This document shows, one piece after another, positions 37,734-46,931 of a stretch of 64,000 nucleotides of DNA. This DNA comes from Flavobacterium endoglycinae (GTDB taxonomy: Bacteria > Bacteroidota > Bacteroidia > Flavobacteriales > Flavobacteriaceae). The first letter of the stretch is position 1. Every line of letters begins with the position of its first letter. The notes beneath the pieces are model-generated. The model was not told the DNA's origin, searched no databases, and saw only the letters and a program-made list of their open reading frames with translations. The stretch is from the NCBI RefSeq assembly GCF_017352115.1, contig NZ_CP071448.1:3185001-3249000 (forward strand), written 5' to 3'. The translations under genes and the position numbers were made by a program.

Positions 37734-39125
37734 ATGAAAATTACAAAAATTTGCTGCATAGGTGCTGGTTATGTTGGAGGACCGACAATGGCGGTGATTG
37801 CTCAAAAATGCCCAGATATTCAAGTTACTGTTGTTGATTTGAATGAACAGCGAATTAAAGACTGGAACGATCCTAATACTGATAATATTCCTATTTATGA
37901 ACCAGGACTTTCGGATATTGTATCTGAAGCCAGAGGAAGAAATTTATTCTTTTCTACCGATGTAGAAAAAGCAATTGATGAAGCACAAATAATATTTATT
38001 TCAGTTAATACTCCAACAAAAACCTATGGAAAAGGTAAAGGTATGGCCGCTGATTTAAAATATATTGAACTATGTGCCAGACAAATTGCAAAAGTTGCCA
38101 AAGAAAATAAAATTGTGGTAGAAAAATCTACTTTACCAGTTCGAACTGCAGAAGCAATTAAAAGTATATTAGACAATACAGGAAACGGTGTGCAGTTTCA
38201 AATCCTTTCAAATCCAGAATTTTTAGCAGAAGGAACTGCGGTTAGTGATTTATTGAATCCAGATCGAATTTTAATTGGAGGTGATACTTCTCCAGAAGGA
38301 GAAATTGCAATTAACGCATTGGTAGATGTTTATGCAAATTGGGTTAGTAAAGATAGAATTTTAACAACGAATGTATGGTCATCTGAGTTATCTAAATTAA
38401 CTGCAAATGCATTTTTAGCCCAACGTATTTCTTCTATAAACGCAATGTCTGAGTTGTGTGAAAAGACTGGTGCAGATGTAAATGAAGTTGCAAAAGCTAT
38501 TGGAATGGATAGCAGAATTGGTCCAAAATTTTTAAAAGCATCAGTAGGTTTTGGAGGTTCTTGTTTTCAAAAAGATATTTTAAACTTGGTTTACATTGCA
38601 AAATCTTACGGCTTAAATGAGGTTGCAGATTATTGGGAACAAGTTATTATAATGAATGATCATCAAAAAAGAAGATTTTCAAGTAAAATTGTTCAAACTT
38701 TATACAATACTGTAGCTGATAAGAAAATTGCATTTTTAGGATGGGCATTTAAAAAAGATACTAATGATACTAGAGAATCGGCAGCAATATACGTTGCAGA
38801 TGATTTAATCAATGAACAGGCTAAAATATCAGTTTATGATCCAAAAGTTTCTAAGAGTAAAATGCTTAGTGATTTAGATTATTTAGATACAAGATCACCT
38901 CAGGAAAATCTTAATTCATTGAATGTTTTTGAGAATGCTTATGACGCTTGTAAGAATGCACATGCTATTGCTGTTCTTACAGAATGGGATGAGTTTACTA
39001 CTTATGACTGGCAGAAAATATATGATTCGATGCATAAACCTGCTTTTATTTTTGATGGGCGAAATATTCTAAATGCTAAAGAACTAGAATCAATTGGATT
39101 TATATATAATGGGATAGGTTCTTAA
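37734..39125 (+). CDS. ugd: UDP-glucose 6-dehydrogenase
   Basis: A 463-residue UDP-glucose dehydrogenase resembling the longer, animal-like form. It oxidises UDP-glucose to UDP-glucuronate with two NAD. It begins [20 protein letters not shown], has the substrate segment [12 protein letters not shown] and the catalytic Cys277 in [12 protein letters not shown]-terminal UDP-binding domain contains [17 protein letters not shown]. It is distinct from the second dehydrogenase at 39969. A NusG-like gene follows after 79 bases. Confidence 0.92.
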   Translation: MKITKICCIGAGYVGGPTMAVIAQKCPDIQVTVVDLNEQRIKDWNDPNTDNIPIYEPGLSDIVSEARGRNLFFSTDVEKAIDEAQIIFISVNTPTKTYGKGKGMAADLKYIELCARQIAKVAKENKIVVEKSTLPVRTAEAIKSILDNTGNGVQFQILSNPEFLAEGTAVSDLLNPDRILIGGDTSPEGEIAINALVDVYANWVSKDRILTTNVWSSELSKLTANAFLAQRISSINAMSELCEKTGADVNEVAKAIGMDSRIGPKFLKASVGFGGSCFQKDILNLVYIAKSYGLNEVADYWEQVIIMNDHQKRRFSSKIVQTLYNTVADKKIAFLGWAFKKDTNDTRESAAIYVADDLINEQAKISVYDPKVSKSKMLSDLDYLDTRSPQENLNSLNVFENAYDACKNAHAIAVLTEWDEFTTYDWQKIYDSMHKPAFIFDGRNILNAKELESIGFIYNGIGS

Positions 39126-39204
39126 TGAAGCTATGTTGAGATAAACTTAATATGATAAGTGGTATGGTTGATATAGAAGTTTTATTTCAATATAAATTGC
39201 AGTT

Positions 39205-39669
39205 ATGAATTGGTATGTTTTATATACAAAACCTAAGTGGGAAAAAAAAGTTGCTGAAAAATTAACTCAAATGGGAATAGTTTGTTACTGTCCATTAATA
39301 TCTCAGATAAAACAATGGTCAGATAGAAAAAAGAAAGTGGAAGTTCCGCTTTTTAATTCCTATGTTTTTGTTCAGATGGCAGATTCAGATAGAAATTCCG
39401 TTTTTCAAATTGCAGGGGTTGTAAGATATTTGTTTTGGCTAGGTAAACCAGCAATAGTTCGTGATGAAGAAATAGATAAAATTAAAACTAGCCTTCAATC
39501 AGATAATATAGCAGATATTTCAGTTACTTCAATACAAGTGGGAGACAAGATTAAATTGGAATCTGGAGCTTTTAGTAATCAAAGTGCAATTGTTAAAGAA
39601 GTTTCTAAAAATTATTATGTATTAGTGCTTGAATCTTTGGGTTGTGTGCTAAAAATAAAATATAAATAG
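39205..39669 (+). CDS. UpxY/NusG-like transcription elongation factor
   Basis: A 154-residue NusG paralogue. The NGN domain reads NWYVLYTKPKWEKKVAEKL, with YCPLI and VPLFNSYVFVQM. A C-terminal KOW domain starts around VGDKIKLESGAFSNQSAIVKE. Such specialised NusG proteins (UpxY of Bacteroides, LoaP, RfaH) allow RNA polymerase to transcribe long polysaccharide operons by suppressing termination. It lies directly upstream of a strong terminator and the leader of the long operon at 39969, which fits that job. The DNA or RNA element it would recognise is not established here. Confidence 0.9.
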   Translation: MNWYVLYTKPKWEKKVAEKLTQMGIVCYCPLISQIKQWSDRKKKVEVPLFNSYVFVQMADSDRNSVFQIAGVVRYLFWLGKPAIVRDEEIDKIKTSLQSDNIADISVTSIQVGDKIKLESGAFSNQSAIVKEVSKNYYVLVLESLGCVLKIKYK

Positions 39670-39702
39670 GTTATTGTAAAATAAAATAGAGTAATCTAAG
39701 TT

Positions 39703-39754
39703 AAAAACAGAGAATATAATTTCAGTTTATTGAAATTTATTCTCTGTTTTTTTT
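39703..39754 (+). terminator. Very long hairpin terminator after the NusG-like gene
   Basis: Arms at 39703-39724 and 39731-39751 form 21 base pairs with one bulged T at 39717 and a six-base loop. An eight-T run (39747-39754) follows. It is the longest terminator stem in the window. Confidence 0.92.
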
Positions 39755-39847
39755 AATAAATAAATTCCTTAATTATTGATTAGTAATATATTGTGAATTA
39801 ATACCTTTAATGAATAATTGTTTTTGCTTGTATTATTGAGAACTGTA

Positions 39848-39878
39848 TTGAATAAATTGACTTAATGTGTTATATTTG
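39848..39878 (+). promoter_or_regulatory. Promoter of the 39969 operon
   Basis: TTG at 39848-39850, a 20-base spacer and TATATTTG at 39871-39878 match the Bacteroidota consensus. The start site should fall near 39884, leaving a leader of about 85 bases. Confidence 0.7.
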
Positions 39879-39883
39879 CCGAA

Positions 39884-39968
39884 ATTGCTTACGTGTGTCT
39901 GACCTAAAAAATAATGGGATTCAGAAGGGCGAAGCCGTGAGCTTTAGTGACTGAAATTAATATAAAAG
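39884..39968 (+). promoter_or_regulatory. Structured leader of the 39969 operon
   Basis: The leader is richer in G and C than its surroundings. GGC-GAA-GCC (39928-39936) forms a small hairpin within TTCAG (39920-39924) and CTGAA (39951-39955). An alternative is AAGC/GCTT at 39933-39944. It is a candidate target for the UpxY-like factor, since UpxY acts on the 5' untranslated region of its own locus in Bacteroides. I do not recognise a known riboswitch. Confidence 0.45.
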
Positions 39969-41258
39969 ATGAAATTGGAAGAAAATATAAAAATAGCAGT
40001 TATTGGTTTAGGCTATGTTGGCTTGCCATTAGCCAGACTTTTTGCTACAAAATATTCTGTTGTCGGTTTTGATATTAATGAAGCAAGAGTTGCAAGTTTA
40101 AATACTGGTATTGATAGTACCTTAGAAGTTGATTCCGAAATTCTAAAAAAAGTACTTATTGATAATCCAAATAACAAAACCGGATTATATTGTACAAACC
40201 AGCTCGAAGACATTGCTGATTGTAATTATTTTATTGTAACAGTTCCTACTCCAGTAGATAAAAATAATCGTCCGGATCTTACTCCATTATATAAATCTAG
40301 CGAATCTGTTGGAAAAGTTCTAAAAAAAGGCGATATTGTGGTTTACGAATCAACAGTTTATCCTGGAGTGACAGAAGAGCAATGTGTACCTGTTTTAGAA
40401 AAAGTTTCTGGACTAAAATTTAATGAAGACTTTTTTGCTGGTTATTCGCCAGAAAGAATTAACCCAGGAGATAAGGAACATACGGTTGAAAAGATTTTAA
40501 AAGTGACCTCTGGTTCAACACCCGAAATAGGTCAAAAAGTTGATAATTTATATAAATCAGTGATAGTTGCTGGAACGCATCTTGCACCGTCAATTAAAGT
40601 AGCAGAAGCGGCAAAAGTAATTGAGAACTCACAAAGAGATATTAATATAGCTTTTGTTAATGAACTTGCTAAAATTTTCAATTTAATGAATATCGATACT
40701 CAGGAGGTATTAACAGCAGCAGCTACAAAATGGAATTTCTTGCCCTTTAAACCAGGACTTGTTGGAGGACATTGTATAGGAGTAGACCCTTATTATTTAG
40801 CACAAAGAGCGCAGGAATTTGGATATCATCCTGAAATAATTTTAGCTGGAAGACGTTTAAATGACAGCATGGGAGAATATGTAGCTTCACAAATCGTGAA
40901 ACTAATGATAAAAAAAGGTGTTTCAGTAAATGGAGCTAATCTTTTAATGCTTGGAATCACATTTAAAGAAAACTGCCCAGATGTTAGAAACACAAAGATA
41001 GTAGATGTTATAAAAGCATTGAAAGAATACGGAATAGTAGTTACAATTTATGATCCTCTTGCAAATGTAGAAGAGGTTAAAAAAGAGTACAAACTTGAGA
41101 CTATAAATTTGATGCCAACAGAAAAATTTGATGCTATAGTTTTAGGAGTAGCACACAATGAATTTTTGAAATTAAATTTTTCTGAATTGCAAAAAGAAAA
41201 TAGTCTTTTATATGATGTAAAAGGAGTTTTAGGCACTTTAGCTGATAATAGGCTTTAG
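39969..41258 (+). CDS. UDP-HexNAc 6-dehydrogenase (TviB/WbpA/WbpO-like)
   Basis: A 429-residue nucleotide-sugar dehydrogenase that should oxidise C6 of a UDP-N-acetylhexosamine to the uronate. It starts IKIAVIGLGYVGLPLARLFA, has PTPVDKNNRPDL and YESTVYPGVTEE. The catalytic Cys269 lies in GGHCIGVDPYYL and the C-terminal domain includes GITFKENCPDVRNTKI. These features place it with TviB of Vi antigen and WbpA/WbpO rather than with Ugd. It opens the long operon behind its own promoter and leader. UDP-GlcNAc against UDP-GalNAc specificity is open. Confidence 0.88.
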   Translation: MKLEENIKIAVIGLGYVGLPLARLFATKYSVVGFDINEARVASLNTGIDSTLEVDSEILKKVLIDNPNNKTGLYCTNQLEDIADCNYFIVTVPTPVDKNNRPDLTPLYKSSESVGKVLKKGDIVVYESTVYPGVTEEQCVPVLEKVSGLKFNEDFFAGYSPERINPGDKEHTVEKILKVTSGSTPEIGQKVDNLYKSVIVAGTHLAPSIKVAEAAKVIENSQRDINIAFVNELAKIFNLMNIDTQEVLTAAATKWNFLPFKPGLVGGHCIGVDPYYLAQRAQEFGYHPEIILAGRRLNDSMGEYVASQIVKLMIKKGVSVNGANLLMLGITFKENCPDVRNTKIVDVIKALKEYGIVVTIYDPLANVEEVKKEYKLETINLMPTEKFDAIVLGVAHNEFLKLNFSELQKENSLLYDVKGVLGTLADNRL

Positions 41259-41288
41259 TATTTAAAACCCTTTTTTAATTAAAAAAAA

Positions 41289-42296
41289 ATGGAAAATAAC
41301 AATTCAATTATACATGTAATTTTAACTGGTGGTGTTGGAAGTAGGTTGTGGCCACTTTCTCGCAAAAGCCAACCAAAGCAATATTTAGAAATTTTTGAAA
41401 ACAAATCATTATTTGAAATGACTGTAGAGCGTAATAGTCATCTAGCAGATAAAGTAATGGTTGTTGGAAATGTAGATAACCACCATTTAAGTGGTAAAGT
41501 AATGGATAAGACTAATACATCTTATCTTAATATTGTTGAAGCAACACCTCGAAATACTGCAGCAGCTATAGCTTTTGCAGCTTTTGCTTCTCAACCGGAA
41601 GATATTTTAATTGTAACACCTTCAGACCATATCATTGACAAAATGTCTGATTATAATAATGCAATACAAGAAGCTATTTTAAAGGCTAAAGAAGGATTTA
41701 TTGTTACTTTCGGAATCATTCCCACAAAGCCTGAAACAGGATATGGTTACATTGAATCTAAAGGGGATAAGGTATTATCTTTTAGAGAAAAGCCTAATGA
41801 AACTACTGCTAAAGAATTTATAGCAAAAGGCAATTTTCTATGGAATAGTGGAATGTTCTGCTTTAAAGCTGGAGTTTTACTTGATGAATTGAAACAATTT
41901 CAGCCAGATGTGTATGAAGCCTCTAAGACTGTCTGGGAAGCTCATAAAAATGGATTTCTTGATTTAGAATTATCTTTACAAATTCCATCAATAAGTATTG
42001 ATTATGCTGTAATGGAAAGAAGTAAAAAGATTAAAGTTGTTCCAGCGTCTTTTGCATGGTCAGACTTAGGTTCATTTGAATCTGTCTATGAATACTTAAC
42101 TACAAAGGGCCATCCAGTTGATGCAAATGGTAATATGGTTATTGGATGTGATAGTCACACGACATTTTTAGGATTAAAAAACACAATATTTGTGCATACA
42201 GATTCAGCAAACTTAATTTTGCAAAAAGAAAATTCACAAGATGTAAAAGACATTTATAATGAATTAGAAAAACAAAATTCAGATCTATTAAATTAA
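41289..42296 (+). CDS. manC: Mannose-1-phosphate guanylyltransferase
   Basis: A 335-residue GDP-mannose pyrophosphorylase. It starts HVILTGGVGSRLWPLSRKSQPKQYLEI, in which GGxGSRLWPLSR-x-x-x-PKQ is the activated-sugar signature, and has TPSDHIIDK, GYGYIESK and FREKPNETTA. It is the short monofunctional form, without the C-terminal phosphomannose isomerase domain of many ManC/AlgA proteins. It supplies GDP-mannose for mannose or derived sugars. No gmd or other GDP-sugar modifying gene is visible in the window. Confidence 0.9.
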   Translation: MENNNSIIHVILTGGVGSRLWPLSRKSQPKQYLEIFENKSLFEMTVERNSHLADKVMVVGNVDNHHLSGKVMDKTNTSYLNIVEATPRNTAAAIAFAAFASQPEDILIVTPSDHIIDKMSDYNNAIQEAILKAKEGFIVTFGIIPTKPETGYGYIESKGDKVLSFREKPNETTAKEFIAKGNFLWNSGMFCFKAGVLLDELKQFQPDVYEASKTVWEAHKNGFLDLELSLQIPSISIDYAVMERSKKIKVVPASFAWSDLGSFESVYEYLTTKGHPVDANGNMVIGCDSHTTFLGLKNTIFVHTDSANLILQKENSQDVKDIYNELEKQNSDLLN

Positions 42297-42310
42297 TAGC
42301 AACAATATAA

Positions 42311-43357
42311 ATGAAAAAAATTCTTATAACTGGCGGAGCTGGTTTTATAGGTTCTCATGTGGTAAGACGTTTTGTTACTAAATATTTGGAGTACAAAATT
42401 TTTAACCTTGATGCATTGACATATGCTGGGAATTTAGAAAATGTAAAGGATATTGAAGATAAACCGAATTATACTTTTGTAAAAGGAGATATAGTAGATG
42501 AAAGTTTTATTAATGAGCTTTTTAAGATACATAATTTTGATGGGATTTTGCATTTAGCAGCTGAATCTCATGTTGATCGATCTATTGAAGATCCTTTGGC
42601 TTTTGTTAAGACCAATGTAATTGGTACAATGAATTTATTGAATGCTGCAAAAAATCAATGGAAGACTAACTTTGAAGGTAAAAGATTTTATCATATAAGT
42701 ACTGATGAGGTATATGGATCACTTGGAATTGATGGACTTTTTACAGAAACAACTCCATATGATCCAAATTCTCCATATTCGGCTTCAAAAGCAAGTTCAG
42801 ATCATTTTGTGAGAGCTTATGGAGAAACTTATGGACTGCCATATGTTTTGACAAATTGTTCTAATAATTATGGTTCTTACCATTTTCCAGAGAAATTAAT
42901 TCCTTTGTTTATAAATAATATTATAAATAATAAACCGCTTCCAGTATATGGAGATGGTAATTATACACGTGATTGGTTATTTGTTGAAGATCATGCAGCT
43001 GCAATTGATCTTGTTTTTCATGAAGGTAAAAATCATGAAACGTATAATATTGGAGGTTTTAATGAATGGAAGAATATTGATTTAGTTAAACTTTTATGTA
43101 ATTTAATGGATCAAAAATTAGGTAGAAATGAAGGAACTTCAGAACAATTGATTACATATGTAAAAGATAGACCTGGACATGATTTAAGATACGCTATTGA
43201 TGCTTCTAAAATTAATAAAGAATTAGGCTGGAAACCTACTGTTACTTTTGAAGAAGGTTTAGAAAAAACTATTAATTGGTATTTGAATAATGCAGAATGG
43301 TTACAAAATGTGACTTCAGGAGCTTATATGGATTATTATAAAAAACAGTATTCATAA
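42311..43357 (+). CDS. rfbB: dTDP-glucose 4,6-dehydratase
   Basis: A 348-residue SDR dehydratase (RmlB/RfbB) that converts dTDP-glucose to the 4-keto-6-deoxy sugar. It has ITGGAGFIGSHVVRRF, HISTDEVYGSLG, catalytic YSASKASSDHFVRAY and NNYGSYHFPEKLIPLFI, all diagnostic. The other rml genes (rmlA, rmlC, rmlD) are not in this window, so the final 6-deoxysugar is unknown. It lies 14 bases after manC. Confidence 0.93.
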   Translation: MKKILITGGAGFIGSHVVRRFVTKYLEYKIFNLDALTYAGNLENVKDIEDKPNYTFVKGDIVDESFINELFKIHNFDGILHLAAESHVDRSIEDPLAFVKTNVIGTMNLLNAAKNQWKTNFEGKRFYHISTDEVYGSLGIDGLFTETTPYDPNSPYSASKASSDHFVRAYGETYGLPYVLTNCSNNYGSYHFPEKLIPLFINNIINNKPLPVYGDGNYTRDWLFVEDHAAAIDLVFHEGKNHETYNIGGFNEWKNIDLVKLLCNLMDQKLGRNEGTSEQLITYVKDRPGHDLRYAIDASKINKELGWKPTVTFEEGLEKTINWYLNNAEWLQNVTSGAYMDYYKKQYS

Positions 43358-43402
43358 ATAAAAAATTATAAGAAATTTAATTTCTGATCAAATTAAATCG
43401 AC

Positions 43403-45826
43403 ATGAAAAAAATAACGTATGTTCTTGTTTTGTTTTTTACTCTTTTATTTTCATATTCGGTAAAAGCACAAGATATTCTTAAATCAAAAGATTTAAGTTC
43501 TATACAAGTGGATTATCTTTCGGATGATGATTTGGCTAAAATTAGTGCACAGCTAAGAAGTAATAATACTACGATAGAACAGGTGGAACCAATGGCTCTT
43601 TCAAAAGGAATGAGTAAGTTGGAATTTGATAAGCTAAAAGCTAGGCTTAACGAATATTCGCAAAAATTAAATCAAGGATTGGATAAACCAAAAATTCAAG
43701 AAAATAAAAATGAATCTGGCAGAAAACAAGAAAAATTTTTTAATGAAAAAGTTAAGGACTCTATAAACGCATTGATTTTTGGTTCCGAGCTTTTCGATAA
43801 TCCTAATTTAAATTTTGAACCAGATTTAAAATTAGCAACACCTGTTAATTATATTTTAGGACCAGGTGATGAACTTCAAATTAGTATATATGGCGTCCAA
43901 GAATATAATGCAAGTATGTCCGTCAGTACAGAAGGAAAAATTAGTATTCAGTACGTAGGACAGATTGCGGTGGCTGGAATGCCAATTGAGGCAGCAACAC
44001 AAAAAATTAAGGCAGCAATTGCAAAAGTTTACAGTACTGTTCGTTCAGGTCAATCACAAGTAAGTGTTAGTTTAAGTCAAATACGAACAATTAAAGTAAC
44101 TATTGTTGGAGGTAAACAACCGGGAAACTATTCAATCTCTTCACTAGCAACTGTTTATAATGCACTTCATTTAGCAGGTGGTCCAGGTAAAAATGGCAGT
44201 TATAGAAATATTGAATTAATACGAAATAATAAAGTTTTCAGAAATATTGACATTTATAGATTTTTAGTAAAAGGAGATCAATCAGATAATGTTAGTTTAA
44301 AAGAAAACGATGTAATAAGAATTCCTTCGTATACTAATAGAGTTACTGTAGAAGGCGAAGTAAAACGTCCAGGAATTTTTGAAATGAAAAAAGGAGAGAA
44401 TTTTTCAGATTTATTAAATTTTGCTTCTGGCTTTAATGAATTTGCTTATACTGCTTCAGTGAATGTCGTACAGAAAACAGGTAAAGAGTTTAAGGTTCAC
44501 GATATAAAGGAAGAAGAGTATAATTCTTACCAACCTCAATCAGGTGATGTTTTTAGAATTACTAAGATATTAAATCGCTTTCAAAATCGTATCAAAATTG
44601 AAGGTGCTGTTTTTAGACCAGATTATTATTCTTTTAATGATGGGATGCGAGTTTCTGACCTTATTACAAGAGCAGAAGGTTTAAAAGAAGACGCTTATAG
44701 TAAAAGAGCTAGAATTATTCGCTTAAAAACTGATTTAACTACTGAAATTGTAAATGTAGATTTAAACGCAGCTTTATCAGGTGATTTAAACGCTGATTTA
44801 GAGTTAAAAAGAGAAGATATTTTAACGGTATATTCTATTTTAGATTTCAGAGAAGAGTATAAAATTACTATTGATGGAGAAATTAAAAACCCAGGAGTGT
44901 TTGATTACTTTGAAAATTTAACTTTAAATGATTTGATTATTCAAGCAGGTGGACTTACAGGATCTGCATCAAAACGTGTAGAAATTGCAAGAATGGTAAA
45001 ATCAGATGTAATAAATGATTCCGATCCGAAACGTGTTGAATTGCTACAATTTGAAATTTCTTCAGATAGTAATGAACAGGCTAAAAATTTTATTTTAAAT
45101 CCTTTTGATGTAATCAATATTCGAAGAATAGCGGTTTATGAAAAGCCTCAAATGGTTACGATAAGTGGTGCTGTAGTATATCCTGGAAAATATGTTTTGG
45201 AAAATAAAAGAGAAACAGTTTACAATGTGGTAATGAGAGCTGGAGGACTTACTTCTGTAGCTAATATTGAAGGAATGAAAATTCAAAGACCTATTAGACA
45301 AGATCAGATTGACAAAATAAAGAGTATCGACTTAAATTTATCAAAAACAGATACATTAAATGATAAATTAGCCAAAAAATTAGAAAATGATTTGAAATTC
45401 TCAACTATACCAGTTAATTGGGAAAAAATTGTAAAAAATAAAAATCATTATTCTAATGTTACATTGTTTCCCGGAGATGAAATTATTATTGCGACTTATA
45501 ACGAAGGTGTAAGAGTCACAGGTAATGTATTGCTTACGTCTGAAATTCCTTATAGAAAAGGTAAAAGCTTTAAATATTATATTAACTCAGTAGGAGGTGT
45601 TGATAGTAAAGGATGGAGAAAAAAAGCTTATATAATATATCCTAATGGAAAAGCAGATGTAACTAAATCATTTTTATTTTTTAGATCATATCCTAACGTA
45701 GAGCCAGATTCACAAATAGTTGTTCCTGAAAAACCAGAAACAAAGAAGATGACTACTGGAGAATGGGTAAGTATTGGAAGTGTATTAACTAGTTTAGCAT
45801 TATTAATTATAACAGCCTTTAAATAA
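43403..45826 (+). CDS. Multi-SLBB polysaccharide export protein
   Basis: An 807-residue exported protein. A signal peptide ends at about residue 22 (SYSVKAQ) and has no lipobox Cys. A Poly_export domain (VNYILGPGDELQISIYG) begins near 148. A series of SLBB domains follows, recognisable by VTIVGGKQPGNYSI, VTVEGEVKRPGIF, IKIEGAVFRPDYYSF, ITIDGEIKNPGVFDY and VTISGAVVYPGKYVL. It ends in a membrane-spanning stretch (WVSIGSVLTSLALLIITAF) like Wza. It is about three times longer than the Wza-type protein at 33457. It is paired with a kinase-less Wzz immediately downstream. Confidence 0.9.
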   Translation: MKKITYVLVLFFTLLFSYSVKAQDILKSKDLSSIQVDYLSDDDLAKISAQLRSNNTTIEQVEPMALSKGMSKLEFDKLKARLNEYSQKLNQGLDKPKIQENKNESGRKQEKFFNEKVKDSINALIFGSELFDNPNLNFEPDLKLATPVNYILGPGDELQISIYGVQEYNASMSVSTEGKISIQYVGQIAVAGMPIEAATQKIKAAIAKVYSTVRSGQSQVSVSLSQIRTIKVTIVGGKQPGNYSISSLATVYNALHLAGGPGKNGSYRNIELIRNNKVFRNIDIYRFLVKGDQSDNVSLKENDVIRIPSYTNRVTVEGEVKRPGIFEMKKGENFSDLLNFASGFNEFAYTASVNVVQKTGKEFKVHDIKEEEYNSYQPQSGDVFRITKILNRFQNRIKIEGAVFRPDYYSFNDGMRVSDLITRAEGLKEDAYSKRARIIRLKTDLTTEIVNVDLNAALSGDLNADLELKREDILTVYSILDFREEYKITIDGEIKNPGVFDYFENLTLNDLIIQAGGLTGSASKRVEIARMVKSDVINDSDPKRVELLQFEISSDSNEQAKNFILNPFDVINIRRIAVYEKPQMVTISGAVVYPGKYVLENKRETVYNVVMRAGGLTSVANIEGMKIQRPIRQDQIDKIKSIDLNLSKTDTLNDKLAKKLENDLKFSTIPVNWEKIVKNKNHYSNVTLFPGDEIIIATYNEGVRVTGNVLLTSEIPYRKGKSFKYYINSVGGVDSKGWRKKAYIIYPNGKADVTKSFLFFRSYPNVEPDSQIVVPEKPETKKMTTGEWVSIGSVLTSLALLIITAFK

Positions 45827-45829
45827 TTG

Positions 45830-46897
45830 ATGGGGAATATGGCTATTGAGAATGATGAGATATCGTTAAAAGAATTAATTGGAAAAGCAAAAGAATGGAT
45901 TAAGTACTTATTATCCAGATGGAAACTGATCTTTTTTATTGTGATTTTGGGTTCAGCACTTGGGGTTTTATATTCATTGATTAAAAAGCCAGTTTATACT
46001 GCAACTCTCTCTTTTGCTCTTGAAGATGAAAAAGGAACTGGCGGGCTTGGAGGTGCTATTGGATTAGCTAGTTCAATTGGGTTAGATTTAGGAGGAAATG
46101 GTGGAGGAATGTTTGCTGGGGCAAATTTGACTGAGCTTTTTAAATCAAGATCTATGGTTGAGAAAACATTACTATCTCCAGTTGTGTTTAATGGTAAGCG
46201 AATTTCTTTAGCAGAAATGTATATTCAAAACACAAATTGGAGAAAAAACTGGATGGATGATGATAAATTAAATAAGATTGAATTTCCGCCTGAAGCTAAT
46301 CGAGATAAATTTACAAGAGTACAAGATAGTATCTTAGGGGTCATGTTTATGAGACTCTCAACGACAAGTTTAGCCGTAGGACAAAAAGATAAAAAGATTT
46401 CAATTGTTAATATAGACGTTTCTTCAGGGAATGAATTATTTGCAAAATATTTTTGTGAAAATTTGGCTAGAAAAGTTGGTGAATTTTACATTGAGACGAA
46501 AAGTAAAAGAGCAAGAATGAACATGGTTATTTTAGAACGTCAAGTTGATTCTATTCGTAGAGAACTTAATGGTGCCATAACTGGAGTTGCTATTGCAAAC
46601 GATAATACATTCAATTTAAATCCTGCGTTAAACGTTCGTCGAACCCCATCTGCAAAAAGGCAGGTAGATGTACAAGCAAACACTGCAATATTAGCAGAAT
46701 TGTTAAGACAAGTAGAATTGGCGAAAGTAACTTTGAGAAAAGAAACACCTTTGATTCAAATAATTGACAAGCCAATTTTGCCATTGACAAAAGAACGTTT
46801 TGGAAAAGGCAAAGGAATAATTTTAGGAGGTTTTTTTGCAGGTTTTTTTGGTATAATATTTTTGATAATTCAAAAAATATTAAGATCTATTGTTTAA
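45830..46897 (+). CDS. Wzz/chain-length determinant protein without kinase
   Basis: A 355-residue polysaccharide co-polymerase. A first membrane helix (WKLIFFIVILGSALGVLYSLI) lies near 32-52, followed by a periplasmic domain and a second helix (GIILGGFFAGFFGIIFLII) near the end. There is no C-terminal BY-kinase, unlike the Wzc at 34264. A frame can be opened by TTG at 45827, but ATG at 45830 (or ATG at 45839) is the likely start. It begins 3 bases after the SLBB gene stop, so the two are probably coupled. Confidence 0.88.
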   Translation: MGNMAIENDEISLKELIGKAKEWIKYLLSRWKLIFFIVILGSALGVLYSLIKKPVYTATLSFALEDEKGTGGLGGAIGLASSIGLDLGGNGGGMFAGANLTELFKSRSMVEKTLLSPVVFNGKRISLAEMYIQNTNWRKNWMDDDKLNKIEFPPEANRDKFTRVQDSILGVMFMRLSTTSLAVGQKDKKISIVNIDVSSGNELFAKYFCENLARKVGEFYIETKSKRARMNMVILERQVDSIRRELNGAITGVAIANDNTFNLNPALNVRRTPSAKRQVDVQANTAILAELLRQVELAKVTLRKETPLIQIIDKPILPLTKERFGKGKGIILGGFFAGFFGIIFLIIQKILRSIV

Positions 46898-46931
46898 GGC
46901 ATCAAATATTATTTATTAATTATAAAAAAAA

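Larger units (their letters stand above)
39670..39968. other. Regulatory gap before the long polysaccharide operon
   Basis: These 299 bases hold no gene. They contain a long terminator hairpin, about 110 bases of plain AT-rich sequence, a promoter, and a G-richer leader just before the start at 39969. Confidence 0.75.

Noticed and set aside
39884..39968. Known riboswitch in the 39969 leader
   Set aside because: The sequence did not match c-di-GMP, SAM, THF or preQ1 aptamer patterns that I could recall; it is kept only as an undefined leader.
45827..45829. TTG start for the Wzz-type gene
   Set aside because: ATG follows immediately in frame at 45830 and is preferred.
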